Shown here: positions 5,846 to 13,161 of the stretch, in pieces | How the letters are laid out: each line of letters opens with the position of its first letter | How positions within the stretch are numbered: the stretch's first letter is position 1 | Source: an uncultured Clostridia bacterium | GTDB lineage: Bacteria > Bacillota_A > Clostridia > Christensenellales > CAG-138 | Reading direction: 5' to 3' | Assembly: GCA_937877295.1 (NCBI GenBank) | Contig: CALFIV010000391.1 | Span: 1-13,475, forward strand | Length of the DNA stretch: 13,475 nucleotides | Translations under genes and position numbers: made by a program | The notes under the pieces: generated by a model | Database searches by the model: none | Seen by the model: the letters and a program-made list of their open reading frames with translations, nothing else | What the model was told of the DNA's origin: nothing

Positions 5846-8206
5846 TTATGCGCGAAGCCGGATGTTTTGTTCCGCCAATACGGCGAGAATGCGGTCGATG
5901 TATGCCTGCACCTCGGTTTTTTGCAGCGTCTTGACAGGCGATACAAACGAGAGCCGGATCGTCATGCTCTTGCCCTCCGCCTCATAGAGATCGACCAGCG
6001 AGATGTTCGACAGCGTTTCGTCGCGGTCTTCATAGAACGGGCGCACGACGTCCGCAAACGTCACGTCACGATCGAGCATGAACGACAGGTCGATGTCAAT
6101 GCCCGGGAAGCGGGACGGCTCGCGGTATTGGAGATCGGTTTCGCCGATCTCGGCAAGTGCGTCGAGATCCAGTTCGAACGTGACGAGCGCCGCTTTCTTG
6201 TCGATCTGCGCCGCCACCTCGGGGTGAACGGTCGAGAGCGTGCCGATCGTTTTTCCGCCGAGCAAGATCGCCGCGGTATTCGCCGGATGCTCCCAGGCAT
6301 GGATCGGCTGCACGCGCTCAAACGTGGGCTGGATTCTGCGAAGATCGAAGAGCCCTGCCGCGATCATGTCGCGTGCGCGCAGGAACGCGTCGCGTTCCTT
6401 TTCATGCGAGAGCAGCGCGACGCCGAGCGTCTTGCGTTCGTTGCATGTGCCGTCGGGACGGAGGCCTTTGACGGTGCGTCCGATCTCGAAGATGCCGAAC
6501 GACGGCGCATAGAAACGGTTTTCCTTCAGAACCGGCAGCAGCGTGTGCATCATGGCTGTGCGCAGCACCGTTGCGTCCGGGTTCATACCGTTTAAGAGCT
6601 TGACGTTTTCGGGAAGCGGGATCTTCAGATCGGCCAGCTTTTTCGCATCGCACCAGAGATAGGTGTGGACTTCATGCAGGCCGAACATCTTGACCAGCGC
6701 GTCCTTGATCTGCGCTTCATCCGCCTTTCCTCTTTGCGGCAGCACGGGACGCAGCGCGCTCATCGTGGTTTCGATCTTGAAATTGTCGTATCCGTAGATG
6801 CGCGTGATCTCTTCGATGACGTCCGCGGGGATCGTAACGTCCTTGGTTGCGCGCCACGACGGCACGGTGACGTCGAACGCCGCGCCTTCCTGCCTGACCG
6901 CAAACCCGAGACGGGTCAGCGTCTCGTTGATCTGCGCATCGGAGATGTCAATGCCGGTGTAGCGGTCGATAAATGCCTTGTCAAAATGCAGGTCGATCGT
7001 CGGATAGCGGTAATTGTAGCAATCGGTGTAGCGCGAGACGACCTCCGCTTTCGGATTGATCGAAAGCAGCAGTTCGATGAAACGCGCCGCCGCCGTCTTG
7101 CAAAGCTCCGGATCGAGCGTTTTTTCGTAGCGCATGCTCGCATCGGTGCGAAGTCCGATGCGGCTCGACGTCTTGCGGACCGATACCGCGGAGAACGTCG
7201 CGCATTCGAGCGTGACCGAATCGGTATCCGAAACGATTTCGCTGTTTTCGCCGCCCATGACGCCCGCCACCGCGACCGGCTGACCGTCGGAGGTGATCAT
7301 CAGCGTTTCGGGGTCGATCCTGCGGTCCGTGCCGTCCAGCGTACGGAACGTGAAGGTTTCGGGGAAGCGCTGTACGCCGATCGTGCCGACCCTGCGGGAA
7401 TCGAACGCGTGCGTCGGCTGACCGAGCTCGAGCATGATGTAGTTGGTGAGGTCCGCCAGCAGTGAGATCGCGCGCATGCCACAATAATAGAGGCGGATCT
7501 GCATGTCGATCGGGCTGACCTTCTCCGTGATATGGCTTGCGCGGATCGCCGAATAGCGATGGCAGAGCTCCGGATCAATGCTGCCGAGCGGCACGGGATC
7601 GAGTGCGTCGTACACGAAAAGGTCTTTGCACGTTAAGGGCTTTAACGGACGCTTTGCGATCGCCGCAAATTCGCGCGCGATCCCGTAGTGTCCCCACAGA
7701 TCGGGACGGTTGGTCAAAGACTTGTTGTCCACCTCGAACACAACGTCGTCAAAGGCATAGAGCTCCTTGACGGGCTTGCCGAGCGGCGCGTCCGCCGGAA
7801 GCTCCAGAAGGCCTGCGGAAGAGTCCGCAATGCCGAGCTCCGCCGCCGAGCAGCACATGCCGCGCGAGACGACGCCTGCGATTGTGGCTTCACCGATCGT
7901 CATTCCTTTGACGGAAGCGCCGTACGGTGCAAACGGCACACGCATACCAACGCGCACATTGGGCGCGCCGCACACACAGCGGTCGGTGTGATCGCCGAGA
8001 TTGAGCTCTAAAAGATGCAGCTTCTTGGAGTTCGGATGCTCCTCGATCTTGGTGATCTCGGCCACCACGACGCCGTTGATCTCCGTTCCGAGATGATAAA
8101 CGTCCTCCACCTCCGCGGTGGACAGCGTGAAGCGATGAATGAGCTCCTCCCGATCGAGACCCGAAAGGTCCACATAATCGGAGATCCAGTTCATGGAAAC
8201 GTTCAT
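5846..8206 (-). CDS. pheT: Phenylalanine--tRNA ligase beta subunit
   Basis: A 786-residue beta chain of the alpha2-beta2 phenylalanyl-tRNA synthetase, of normal bacterial length. Domains in order: N-terminal segment with a tRNA-binding OB fold at about 40-150 (GVVVAEITKIEEHPNSKKLH, then CGAPNV and GMCCSAAELG); the B3/B4 editing domain at about 210-385 (LADLTNYIMLELGQPTHAFD; GVMGGENSEI; SSRIGLRTDASMRYEKTLD); the B5 domain at about 400-475 (VPSWRATKDVTIPADVIEEI, RIYGYDN); a catalytic-like core at about 485-690; and the FDX-ACB anticodon-binding domain at about 694-786 (SRFPGIDIDLSFMLD to the end). The B4 domain hydrolyses mischarged Tyr-tRNA-Phe. The ATG at 8206 is supported by AAGGAGG, which overlaps the pheS stop codon seven bases upstream. 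An alternative ATG four codons later lacks this spacing. Nothing is truncated. Confidence 0.97.
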   Translation of the reverse strand: MNVSMNWISDYVDLSGLDREELIHRFTLSTAEVEDVYHLGTEINGVVVAEITKIEEHPNSKKLHLLELNLGDHTDRCVCGAPNVRVGMRVPFAPYGASVKGMTIGEATIAGVVSRGMCCSAAELGIADSSAGLLELPADAPLGKPVKELYAFDDVVFEVDNKSLTNRPDLWGHYGIAREFAAIAKRPLKPLTCKDLFVYDALDPVPLGSIDPELCHRYSAIRASHITEKVSPIDMQIRLYYCGMRAISLLADLTNYIMLELGQPTHAFDSRRVGTIGVQRFPETFTFRTLDGTDRRIDPETLMITSDGQPVAVAGVMGGENSEIVSDTDSVTLECATFSAVSVRKTSSRIGLRTDASMRYEKTLDPELCKTAAARFIELLLSINPKAEVVSRYTDCYNYRYPTIDLHFDKAFIDRYTGIDISDAQINETLTRLGFAVRQEGAAFDVTVPSWRATKDVTIPADVIEEITRIYGYDNFKIETTMSALRPVLPQRGKADEAQIKDALVKMFGLHEVHTYLWCDAKKLADLKIPLPENVKLLNGMNPDATVLRTAMMHTLLPVLKENRFYAPSFGIFEIGRTVKGLRPDGTCNERKTLGVALLSHEKERDAFLRARDMIAAGLFDLRRIQPTFERVQPIHAWEHPANTAAILLGGKTIGTLSTVHPEVAAQIDKKAALVTFELDLDALAEIGETDLQYREPSRFPGIDIDLSFMLDRDVTFADVVRPFYEDRDETLSNISLVDLYEAEGKSMTIRLSFVSPVKTLQKTEVQAYIDRILAVLAEQNIRLRA

Positions 8207-8218
8207 GGCTTTTCCTCC

Positions 8219-9244
8219 TTACTTCACGAATTGGTCGAGGGACTTGAGGTTTCCGCTGTTGAGGTCGCGGATGTCCTTGATCCCGTATTTCATCATGGCA
8301 AGACGCGTCAGTCCCAGACCGAACGCGAAGCCCGTATACTTGTCGGTGTCGATGCCGCCGGCCTTCAATACGTTCGGATGGATCATCCCGCACGGACACA
8401 GCTCAAGCCAGCCGCTGTTTTTGCAGCTCGGACAGCCCGTGCCGCCGCAGATCGCGCAGGAGATATCGAGCTCAAAACCCGGTTCGACGAACGGGAAGAA
8501 GCCCGGGCGCAGGCGCACCTTGACGTCGCGCTGAAAGACCTCCGAAAGCATCGTCTTCATGAAGTAGATGAGGTTTGAGATCGAGATGTTCTCGTCGATC
8601 ATGATGCCCTCCATCTGAAAGAACGTGTTCTCATGGCAGGCGTCGGTGCTCTCGTTGCGGAAGCAGCGTCCCGGGAAGATCGCACGGAGCGGCGCGCCGT
8701 ATTTTCTCATAATCGCGTTCTGCGCCGCGGAGGTATGCGTTTTCAAAAGCTGTCCGTTGTCGAGATAGTAGGTGTCCTGCATATCGCGCGCCGGATGGTG
8801 CTTGGGGATGTTCAGCGCTTCGAAGCAATGGTAGTCGTCAACGATCTCATCATAGTCCTCAATCGTGAAGCCCATTGACGCGAAGATCTGTTCGACCTCG
8901 CGCTGCACGAGCGTGATCGGATGATAGCTGCCCTGACACAGCGTAGAGGGCAGCGTCAGATCGTAACGCTCGGTTGCCGCGATGCGGGCGTTCAGCTCGC
9001 GCGCGTGCGCCTCCTCGATGCGCTTTCTGATACTGCTTTCGACCTCTTCCTTCAGCGCGTTGACCATCGCGCCGTATTCCTTGCGCTTTTCGGGTGCAAT
9101 CGAGCCCATGTTTTTCAACAGTCCCGTGACCTCGCCCTTTTTGCCGAGGTAACGAACGCGCAGCTCTTCGAACGCTTCCGCTGCGTTTGCCTGCTGCAAT
9201 TTTTCGTAGAACTGCTCCCGCAGCTCCTGCATTGTCATTGCCAT
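8219..9244 (-). CDS. pheS: Phenylalanine--tRNA ligase alpha subunit
   Basis: A 341-residue catalytic alpha chain that charges tRNA-Phe together with PheT. Residues 1-90 form the N-terminal coiled-coil arm. The class II core follows: LTLPS at 96-100, motif 2 around 188-215 (FRNESTDACHENTFFQMEG), FFPFVEPGFELD at 249-260, and motif 3 at 308-318 (FGLGLTRLAMM). Cys263, Cys266, Cys271 and Cys274 make a CxxC-x4-CxxC cluster that suggests a bound metal; a similar insertion is known in clostridial PheS. The ATG at 9242-9244 was chosen because AGGAGG lies five bases upstream and the protein then has the family length. The open frame to 9430 runs through the T-box terminator and is not coding. Expression should be controlled by the T-box leader at 9245-9557. 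The pheT ribosome site overlaps the pheS stop, so the subunits are probably translationally coupled. Confidence 0.97.
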   Translation of the reverse strand: MAMTMQELREQFYEKLQQANAAEAFEELRVRYLGKKGEVTGLLKNMGSIAPEKRKEYGAMVNALKEEVESSIRKRIEEAHARELNARIAATERYDLTLPSTLCQGSYHPITLVQREVEQIFASMGFTIEDYDEIVDDYHCFEALNIPKHHPARDMQDTYYLDNGQLLKTHTSAAQNAIMRKYGAPLRAIFPGRCFRNESTDACHENTFFQMEGIMIDENISISNLIYFMKTMLSEVFQRDVKVRLRPGFFPFVEPGFELDISCAICGGTGCPSCKNSGWLELCPCGMIHPNVLKAGGIDTDKYTGFAFGLGLTRLAMMKYGIKDIRDLNSGNLKSLDQFVK

Positions 9245-9255
9245 AGTTTCCTCCT

Positions 9256-9290
9256 TGTAAAAATAAAGTCCCATGCAAAGCGCATGGGAC
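9256..9290 (-). terminator. T-box attenuator terminator
   Basis: On the minus strand bases 9290-9282 pair perfectly with 9276-9268 (9 bp) around a 5-base loop, followed by a U-rich run at 9267-9256 interrupted by single A residues. It lies directly after the T-box antiterminator core and just before the pheS ribosome site. It may also stop any readthrough from the esterase gene, which has no terminator of its own that I can see. Confidence 0.88.
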
Positions 9291-9464
9291 GAAAAAGCTT
9301 TCCGCGGTACCACCCAAGTTAAGAGCAAACTGCCCTTCTCTCTTGCCCCTGATAACGCAGGGATGCGCCCGTATAAAATGAAGAACGAAGAATACTGAAT
9401 TATGGAAAGTTTTCCTATGGAAAACCACATTCATTTTTCATTCCCTTCGGGATGCTCCGGTGCT

Positions 9465-9467
9465 GAA
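9465..9467 (-). promoter_or_regulatory. Predicted T-box specifier codon TTC (Phe)
   Basis: The triplet lies on the 3' side of the internal loop of stem I, after the conserved GAA and before A and the closing CACC strand. The codon agrees with the pheS gene that it precedes. Confidence 0.7.
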
Positions 9468-9563
9468 CCTTCCTGTCCGTGCTCTGCTCCCCCGCTTTCA
9501 GCCGCGGCGGGGGCTCTCTTTCCCTGCCTTCAGACAGTACCTGACACCATCAACGCGTTGTTT

Positions 9564-9592
9564 ATTGTATCGCAGAATGCGGCGGATGTCAA
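9564..9592 (-). promoter_or_regulatory. Sigma-A promoter of the pheST leader
   Basis: A consensus -35 TTGACA (9592-9587), a 17-base spacer and -10 TACAAT (9569-9564). It starts 14 bases after the esterase stop codon and predicts a transcript start near 9557, at the foot of the T-box stem I. This is the closest match to consensus among the promoters in the window. Confidence 0.88.
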
Positions 9593-9606
9593 TCGCCGAT
9601 TTTACA

Positions 9607-11376
9607 TCATTGCGCCCAGCCTGCCATGCGATCGAGCAGTTCAAACAGCGCAAGCGATTGTTCGTCGCGCATGACCACCGCATCGCCGAACCCGAGAAGC
9701 TTCGACCCGTCGGCTGCCTGCTCCCATACGAGCAGTCCTTCGCCGTTCGGATCGCCGCTCTGCATGAAGTTTATAAGGTATTGCTGCATCGTTTCGGACA
9801 GCGTGCGGTCGTTTTCGTCAAACAGTTTGGAGTCCGACGGAATGTTTCCATACAGATAGATCAGTTCGCCGCTGTGCCATGCGCTCAGGCGTCCGTTCGT
9901 TTTGGAGAAATAATACTCGTACGCCGGAATGCCCTGTTCGCCCGCAAGCCGCGCAAGGCAGTAATGCGGATAGTCGAAGAAGACCGCGCCGTAGATGCGC
10001 GCCCAATACGCGTCGGCTTCCGCGTCGTTGGTCGGCGCATAAAGCTGCAGCGCCTCATCCGCATAGTCCTTGAAATAGGCGCGAACCTTCTCTTCGTAGT
10101 TTTTCAAATTCGCATGTCCGAAGATGATAAACGGCGCGCTTTCCTGATCGTTGTAACCGTGCAGTAGCGCTTCCTCGTTGTGCACGCCCCGTTTGTAGGA
10201 TTCGTACGGCGTCTCAACGAGCGCATAGCCGTCGACCGTCATGTGATGCTGTGTGTACGCTTCGTTGACAATCGTCTTGGCGTCGAGCGCGCGCATCTCC
10301 TCCAACGTCGTGACGCCGTATCGCGCCTTGAGCTCTTTTCCGGACTGCAGTGCGTCCGAAAAGCTTCGGAACGAATGCGGCGGCTTGATCGAAGCGACGG
10401 TCGAGCTTTCGAGCACCGCGCGGCGGAACAGCCCGACGCTCAGCGGCGACGTGCAGATCGCGCTGACGCTTGCCGAGCCTGCAGACTCACCCGCAATTGT
10501 GACATTGTCCGGATCGCCGCCAAATGCCGCGACGTTCTTCTGCACCCATTCGAGCGCCTTGATCTGATCCAAAAGACCGTAATTCCCGGTTGTACCGTGC
10601 CCGGACTCTGCCGCAAGCGCTTCATCCGCAAGATAGCCGAAAACGCCGAGCCGATAGCCGAGGTTGACGACAACGACGCCCTTCTTTGCAAGGCCGGTCC
10701 CCGCATAGTCGCCGTACCACGGCTGTCCCGTCTGCAGCGTCCCGCCGTGGATATAGACCAGAACCGGCAGGCCCTGCACGTCGCCTGCGGGCTTCCAGAC
10801 ATTGACATACAGACCGTCCTCGCTCACCGGCGCAACGTAGTTGTCCGAAAGGGAGATCCTGTAATCGTGATAGCCGATGATCTGTTTTAAGGAAGAATAG
10901 ATCGGCACATCCGTCGGCTGCATGCACATCGGCGCAAAATGATCGCAGTCGCGTACACCATCCCACGGCTCTGCGTCCTGCGGCTCACGCCAGCGCAGCT
11001 CGCCCACCGGCGGCTTGGCATACGGAATGCCCGCATACAGCTCCACCGCACCGTCTTCCAGCAGAACGCCGCGCACGTCGCCGTCCGAAAGGGAAACAAC
11101 GCCGGTGTATTCCGGTTTGCTGCCCGTATATGCAGGCACGGCCTTGGTCGGCGGCCACGTGAGAAACAGAATGCCGACAAATGCCGCGATCCAGCCGAGC
11201 CACCCCAGCACCTTCCAATACCATTTCCCGCCGTGCAGCACCTTGACAAACAGCGTGACAAAGGCTGCCGTCGCCGCAATCAGCAGCAGAAAGCCGAGCA
11301 GCGTGTTTTTATTGAGTTCCAAGACGGCGAGCATGATCAAAAACAGCAGCGCGCCGAAGATTCCGAATGCGACCAT
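9607..11376 (-). CDS. Membrane-anchored type B carboxylesterase
   Basis: A 589-residue alpha/beta hydrolase of the carboxylesterase type B (pNB-esterase) family with an unusual N-terminal membrane part. Three hydrophobic segments at about 2-20, 26-46 and 52-73 should place the catalytic domain (about 88-589) at the membrane, probably on the outer face. Family motifs: GIPYAKPPVGELRW at 116-129, EDGLYVNVWKP at 186-196, oxyanion loop HGG at 210-212, nucleophile Ser298 in GESAG, and FGGDPDNVTI just before it. Glu412 is the probable acid, and His501 in AWHSGELIYLYGN is the catalytic His. It hydrolyses carboxylic esters; the substrate, possibly plant or host acyl esters, cannot be told. The ATG at 11374-11376 has AGGAG eight bases upstream and its own promoter at 11406-11434. 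It is a single-gene unit between the cohesin/FN3 gene and the pheST leader. Secretory relatives usually carry one signal peptide rather than three segments. Confidence 0.9.
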   Translation of the reverse strand: MVAFGIFGALLFLIMLAVLELNKNTLLGFLLLIAATAAFVTLFVKVLHGGKWYWKVLGWLGWIAAFVGILFLTWPPTKAVPAYTGSKPEYTGVVSLSDGDVRGVLLEDGAVELYAGIPYAKPPVGELRWREPQDAEPWDGVRDCDHFAPMCMQPTDVPIYSSLKQIIGYHDYRISLSDNYVAPVSEDGLYVNVWKPAGDVQGLPVLVYIHGGTLQTGQPWYGDYAGTGLAKKGVVVVNLGYRLGVFGYLADEALAAESGHGTTGNYGLLDQIKALEWVQKNVAAFGGDPDNVTIAGESAGSASVSAICTSPLSVGLFRRAVLESSTVASIKPPHSFRSFSDALQSGKELKARYGVTTLEEMRALDAKTIVNEAYTQHHMTVDGYALVETPYESYKRGVHNEEALLHGYNDQESAPFIIFGHANLKNYEEKVRAYFKDYADEALQLYAPTNDAEADAYWARIYGAVFFDYPHYCLARLAGEQGIPAYEYYFSKTNGRLSAWHSGELIYLYGNIPSDSKLFDENDRTLSETMQQYLINFMQSGDPNGEGLLVWEQAADGSKLLGFGDAVVMRDEQSLALFELLDRMAGWAQ

Positions 11377-11405
11377 GGGGAGTTCTCCTGTCTGTTCTTT
11401 TTTCT

Positions 11406-11434
11406 ATTCTATCGGGTTCGACCGCGTTCGTCAA
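11406..11434 (-). promoter_or_regulatory. Sigma-A promoter of the esterase gene
   Basis: A -35 TTGACG (11434-11429), 17-base spacer and -10 TAGAAT (11411-11406), located between the terminator at 11438-11467 and the esterase start. The predicted transcript start is near 11399, giving a leader of about 23 bases that contains the ribosome site. Confidence 0.75.
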
Positions 11435-11437
11435 CAT

Positions 11438-11467
11438 GCAAAAGAGCCTCGCGTTTGCGAGGCTCTT
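11438..11467 (-). terminator. Intrinsic terminator of the cohesin/FN3 gene
   Basis: Bases 11467-11457 pair perfectly with 11452-11442 (11 bp, GC-rich) around a 4-base loop. On the minus strand the stem ends in TTTT, a rather short U-run. It lies 14 bases after the stop codon at 11481. The stem is symmetrical, but no gene on the plus strand needs it. Confidence 0.8.
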
Positions 11468-11480
11468 GAGGATATAGTTG

Positions 11481-12908
11481 TTACTTGACTTTGGCGCTGA
11501 GCACGTTGGACCACTCGCCGAAATAGTTCATACCGTTGAAGATGTGATACGAACGGAGGCGGACATAGTAGGTCGTGCCGGAGGTCAACCCCTGGATAAC
11601 GGTTTCCGCAGTCTCCCAGTCGTCAATCTTGAAGGCAACCGCATTCTGCTTGAAGTTTGCATCGGTTGCGTACTGGATCTGGTAGCCGGTGAAGTTCTTT
11701 GACGGTTTCCATGCGATTGTCAGCTGCTTCGTACCTGCCGTGATGCTCGTCAGCTCACGCGTGGTGATGCGGACGGTGGTCTTCAGCGGACCAACCTCGC
11801 CGAGATTGAAGTTGCCGGAATTGTTGTTGATGTTGCCGCCGATCTCTTCGCCCGAAACAGGATCGGTGCGGCGCGCAAAGTATGCCTTGACGCCGTACTG
11901 ATAGCGCGTGCCGGCATAGGTCTGAGCGTCGAGATAGGTCGTTTCGGTCGTGTTATTCCAACGGGCAAATGCCGTCCAGCCGGTGGCTGTGGCGTTCCAT
12001 GCACGGCGGTAGATCACGTAGCCCGCTGCGTCCTCGACCGGCTCCCAAGTGATCTTGATGCCGTCCGCGACATTTTCCACGTAGGTTTTGGTCGTTGCCG
12101 GCAGATAGATCTTGAAGAAGAGCTGCACTTCGCCGGCATAGCCGTTCTTGAAGGTCACAAACAGATAGCCGGTGCCGGGCTGCTTGTTCTCTTTGTACTC
12201 ATAGTCGTAGTACTCGGAACTCAAGACCGTCTCTCCATCCTCTTCATATACCGTGAACGCCGGCTCATGAATGCCCGCAACGCGATCCCAGACCACGTAG
12301 GGCGTTGTGCCCTTGTAAGCGACTTCGCCGTCGTTGAACTTGACCGTGCCGAAGAACGGCTTATCCTCGGTCACTTCGAACGGTCTGAAGTCCGCCGTGA
12401 TGCTGTGGAAGACCGGCTTTGCAAACGTACCCGTTTCAACGGTGTTGAGCTCTCTGTGACCGGCCGGGTCTTCGGATTCCGCAAGCTCAAGCACGATCTC
12501 CGTGCCGGCTTCCAGATCCTCCGCAACCTTGAAGTACAACGTGACAATCACCATATCGTCAGTTGCTTTCAGATCGCCGGACATGCTCTCCGCGGTAAAA
12601 CGAATCAAACCTGCCGTTTCAAAATTGATGGTCGGCATATCGAACGCTTCATTCGCCTCAAAGCTCGCATAGGTCAACTGTTCGGCGTCATACGCCAAGT
12701 CGAACGTTACGCCGATCAGCGTTTCTCCGGCTACCCCGGTCAGCGTGACGGGAACTGCGAGATATTCCTGATCGTCGATCTTTTTGAGGTTCACAGCAAC
12801 CTCGCCGCCCGCGATCGCAAGCATGACGTCCGCATCCTCCGCGATTGCTGCCGGAACAAGCGCGAACAGCATCAACAGAGAAAGAAGCATTGCCAACAGT
12901 TTCTTCAT
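11481..12908 (-). CDS. Secreted protein with cohesin-like and two fibronectin-III domains
   Basis: A 475-residue exported protein. Residues 1-23 are a clear Sec signal peptide (MKK, then a leucine-rich core, predicted cleavage after AIA). Residues about 35-145 look like a cohesin domain: EYLAVPVTLTGV, IGVTFDLAYDAEQLTY, GLIRFTAESMSG, then DDMVIVTLYFKV and a final GTEIVLEL strand. Residues about 180-268 form an Ig-like strand set. FN3 domain 1 is at about 273-345 (GIKITWEPVEDAAGYVIYRR) and FN3 domain 2 at about 375-475 (LTIAWKPSKNFTGYQIQYA, TTYYVRLRSYH). No transmembrane anchor, LPXTG motif or dockerin is seen. The ATG at 12908 is preferred over the longer open frame because it begins the signal peptide and has AGGAGG nine bases upstream. 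The last domain is a paralogue of the protein end encoded at 13162-13475. Cohesins bind dockerins in cellulosome-type complexes; a partner is not visible here. Role on the cell surface is inferred. Confidence 0.85.
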   Translation of the reverse strand: MKKLLAMLLSLLMLFALVPAAIAEDADVMLAIAGGEVAVNLKKIDDQEYLAVPVTLTGVAGETLIGVTFDLAYDAEQLTYASFEANEAFDMPTINFETAGLIRFTAESMSGDLKATDDMVIVTLYFKVAEDLEAGTEIVLELAESEDPAGHRELNTVETGTFAKPVFHSITADFRPFEVTEDKPFFGTVKFNDGEVAYKGTTPYVVWDRVAGIHEPAFTVYEEDGETVLSSEYYDYEYKENKQPGTGYLFVTFKNGYAGEVQLFFKIYLPATTKTYVENVADGIKITWEPVEDAAGYVIYRRAWNATATGWTAFARWNNTTETTYLDAQTYAGTRYQYGVKAYFARRTDPVSGEEIGGNINNNSGNFNLGEVGPLKTTVRITTRELTSITAGTKQLTIAWKPSKNFTGYQIQYATDANFKQNAVAFKIDDWETAETVIQGLTSGTTYYVRLRSYHIFNGMNYFGEWSNVLSAKVK

Positions 12909-13046
12909 GGGTTCTATCCTCCTACTGTAATGTACGGGCTGCGCGGCGTTTTTCGAACGAAATTCCGATTGAAATTGTGCGTCGCGGCGAAACCCCGTGA
13001 TTGACGATCCGTGTGTGTAGTTTTGTTCACAGTATGTCATATTTTC
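12909..13046 (-). other. Long 5' leader of the cohesin/FN3 gene
   Basis: The predicted transcript start near 13046 leaves an untranslated leader of about 138 bases. I recognise no known riboswitch consensus in it. The reading frame is open across it by chance, but there is no ribosome site before the upstream ATG at 13040. Confidence 0.45.
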
Positions 13047-13052
13047 TGATAT

Positions 13053-13081
13053 ATCATATCATACTCTTCCCGCTTTTGCAA
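13053..13081 (-). promoter_or_regulatory. Extended -10 promoter of the cohesin/FN3 gene
   Basis: A -35 TTGCAA (13081-13076), 17-base spacer and -10 TATGAT (13058-13053) preceded by TGA, which gives the extended -10 signature. Predicted transcript start is near 13046. The region is AT-rich compared with its neighbours. Confidence 0.75.
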
Positions 13082-13161
13082 GCGTTTCGACAAAAAAGGT
13101 TGTCCGCCGAACAGGGTTTTCGGCTTTGCAAATCGCGTTTTGCGGTCGTGCGCCGGTCCTG

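Larger units (their letters stand above)
9245..9557 (-). ncRNA. T-box riboswitch leader, Phe-specific
   Basis: A leader of about 313 bases before pheS with every main T-box part. The T-box core TGGGTGGTACCGCG is at 9316-9303 and matches the family consensus. Stem I can be folded: GGTG (9548-9545) with CACC (9462-9459), CTGTCT (9537-9532) with GGACAG (9478-9473), and the distal CCCCCGC (9513-9507) with GCGGGGG (9495-9489). The internal loop between the two lower helices carries GAA at 9472-9470 and then TTC at 9467-9465, which fits a specifier loop reading Phe. A further hairpin at about 9426-9409 could be stem II. Uncharged tRNA-Phe should pair with the T-box bulge and prevent the terminator at 9290-9256. 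The fold was made by hand. Confidence 0.93.

Noticed and set aside
5822..7465. Plus-strand open frames of 257 and 266 codons opposite pheT
   Set aside because: They lie fully antisense to a complete, motif-rich pheT gene and show no recognisable protein features.
9245..9430. N-terminal extension of PheS by 62 residues
   Set aside because: The extension crosses the T-box core and terminator. The strong AGGAGG before ATG 9244 and family length fix the start there.
9489..9513. GC-rich hairpin CCCCCGC/GCGGGGG as a terminator for the esterase gene
   Set aside because: No T-run follows, and it fits better as the distal part of T-box stem I.
9460..10890. Plus-strand open frames of 235 and 236 codons opposite the esterase
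   Set aside because: Antisense to a complete esterase gene, with Arg-rich composition typical of shadow frames in GC-rich DNA.
12909..13040. N-terminal extension of the cohesin/FN3 protein by 44 residues
   Set aside because: The extension precedes a perfect signal peptide, which must be N-terminal, and has no ribosome site.
13095..13122. Possible terminator of the right-edge FN3 gene
   Set aside because: The 6-bp stem is separated by about eight bases from the T-run, so it is not a canonical intrinsic terminator.
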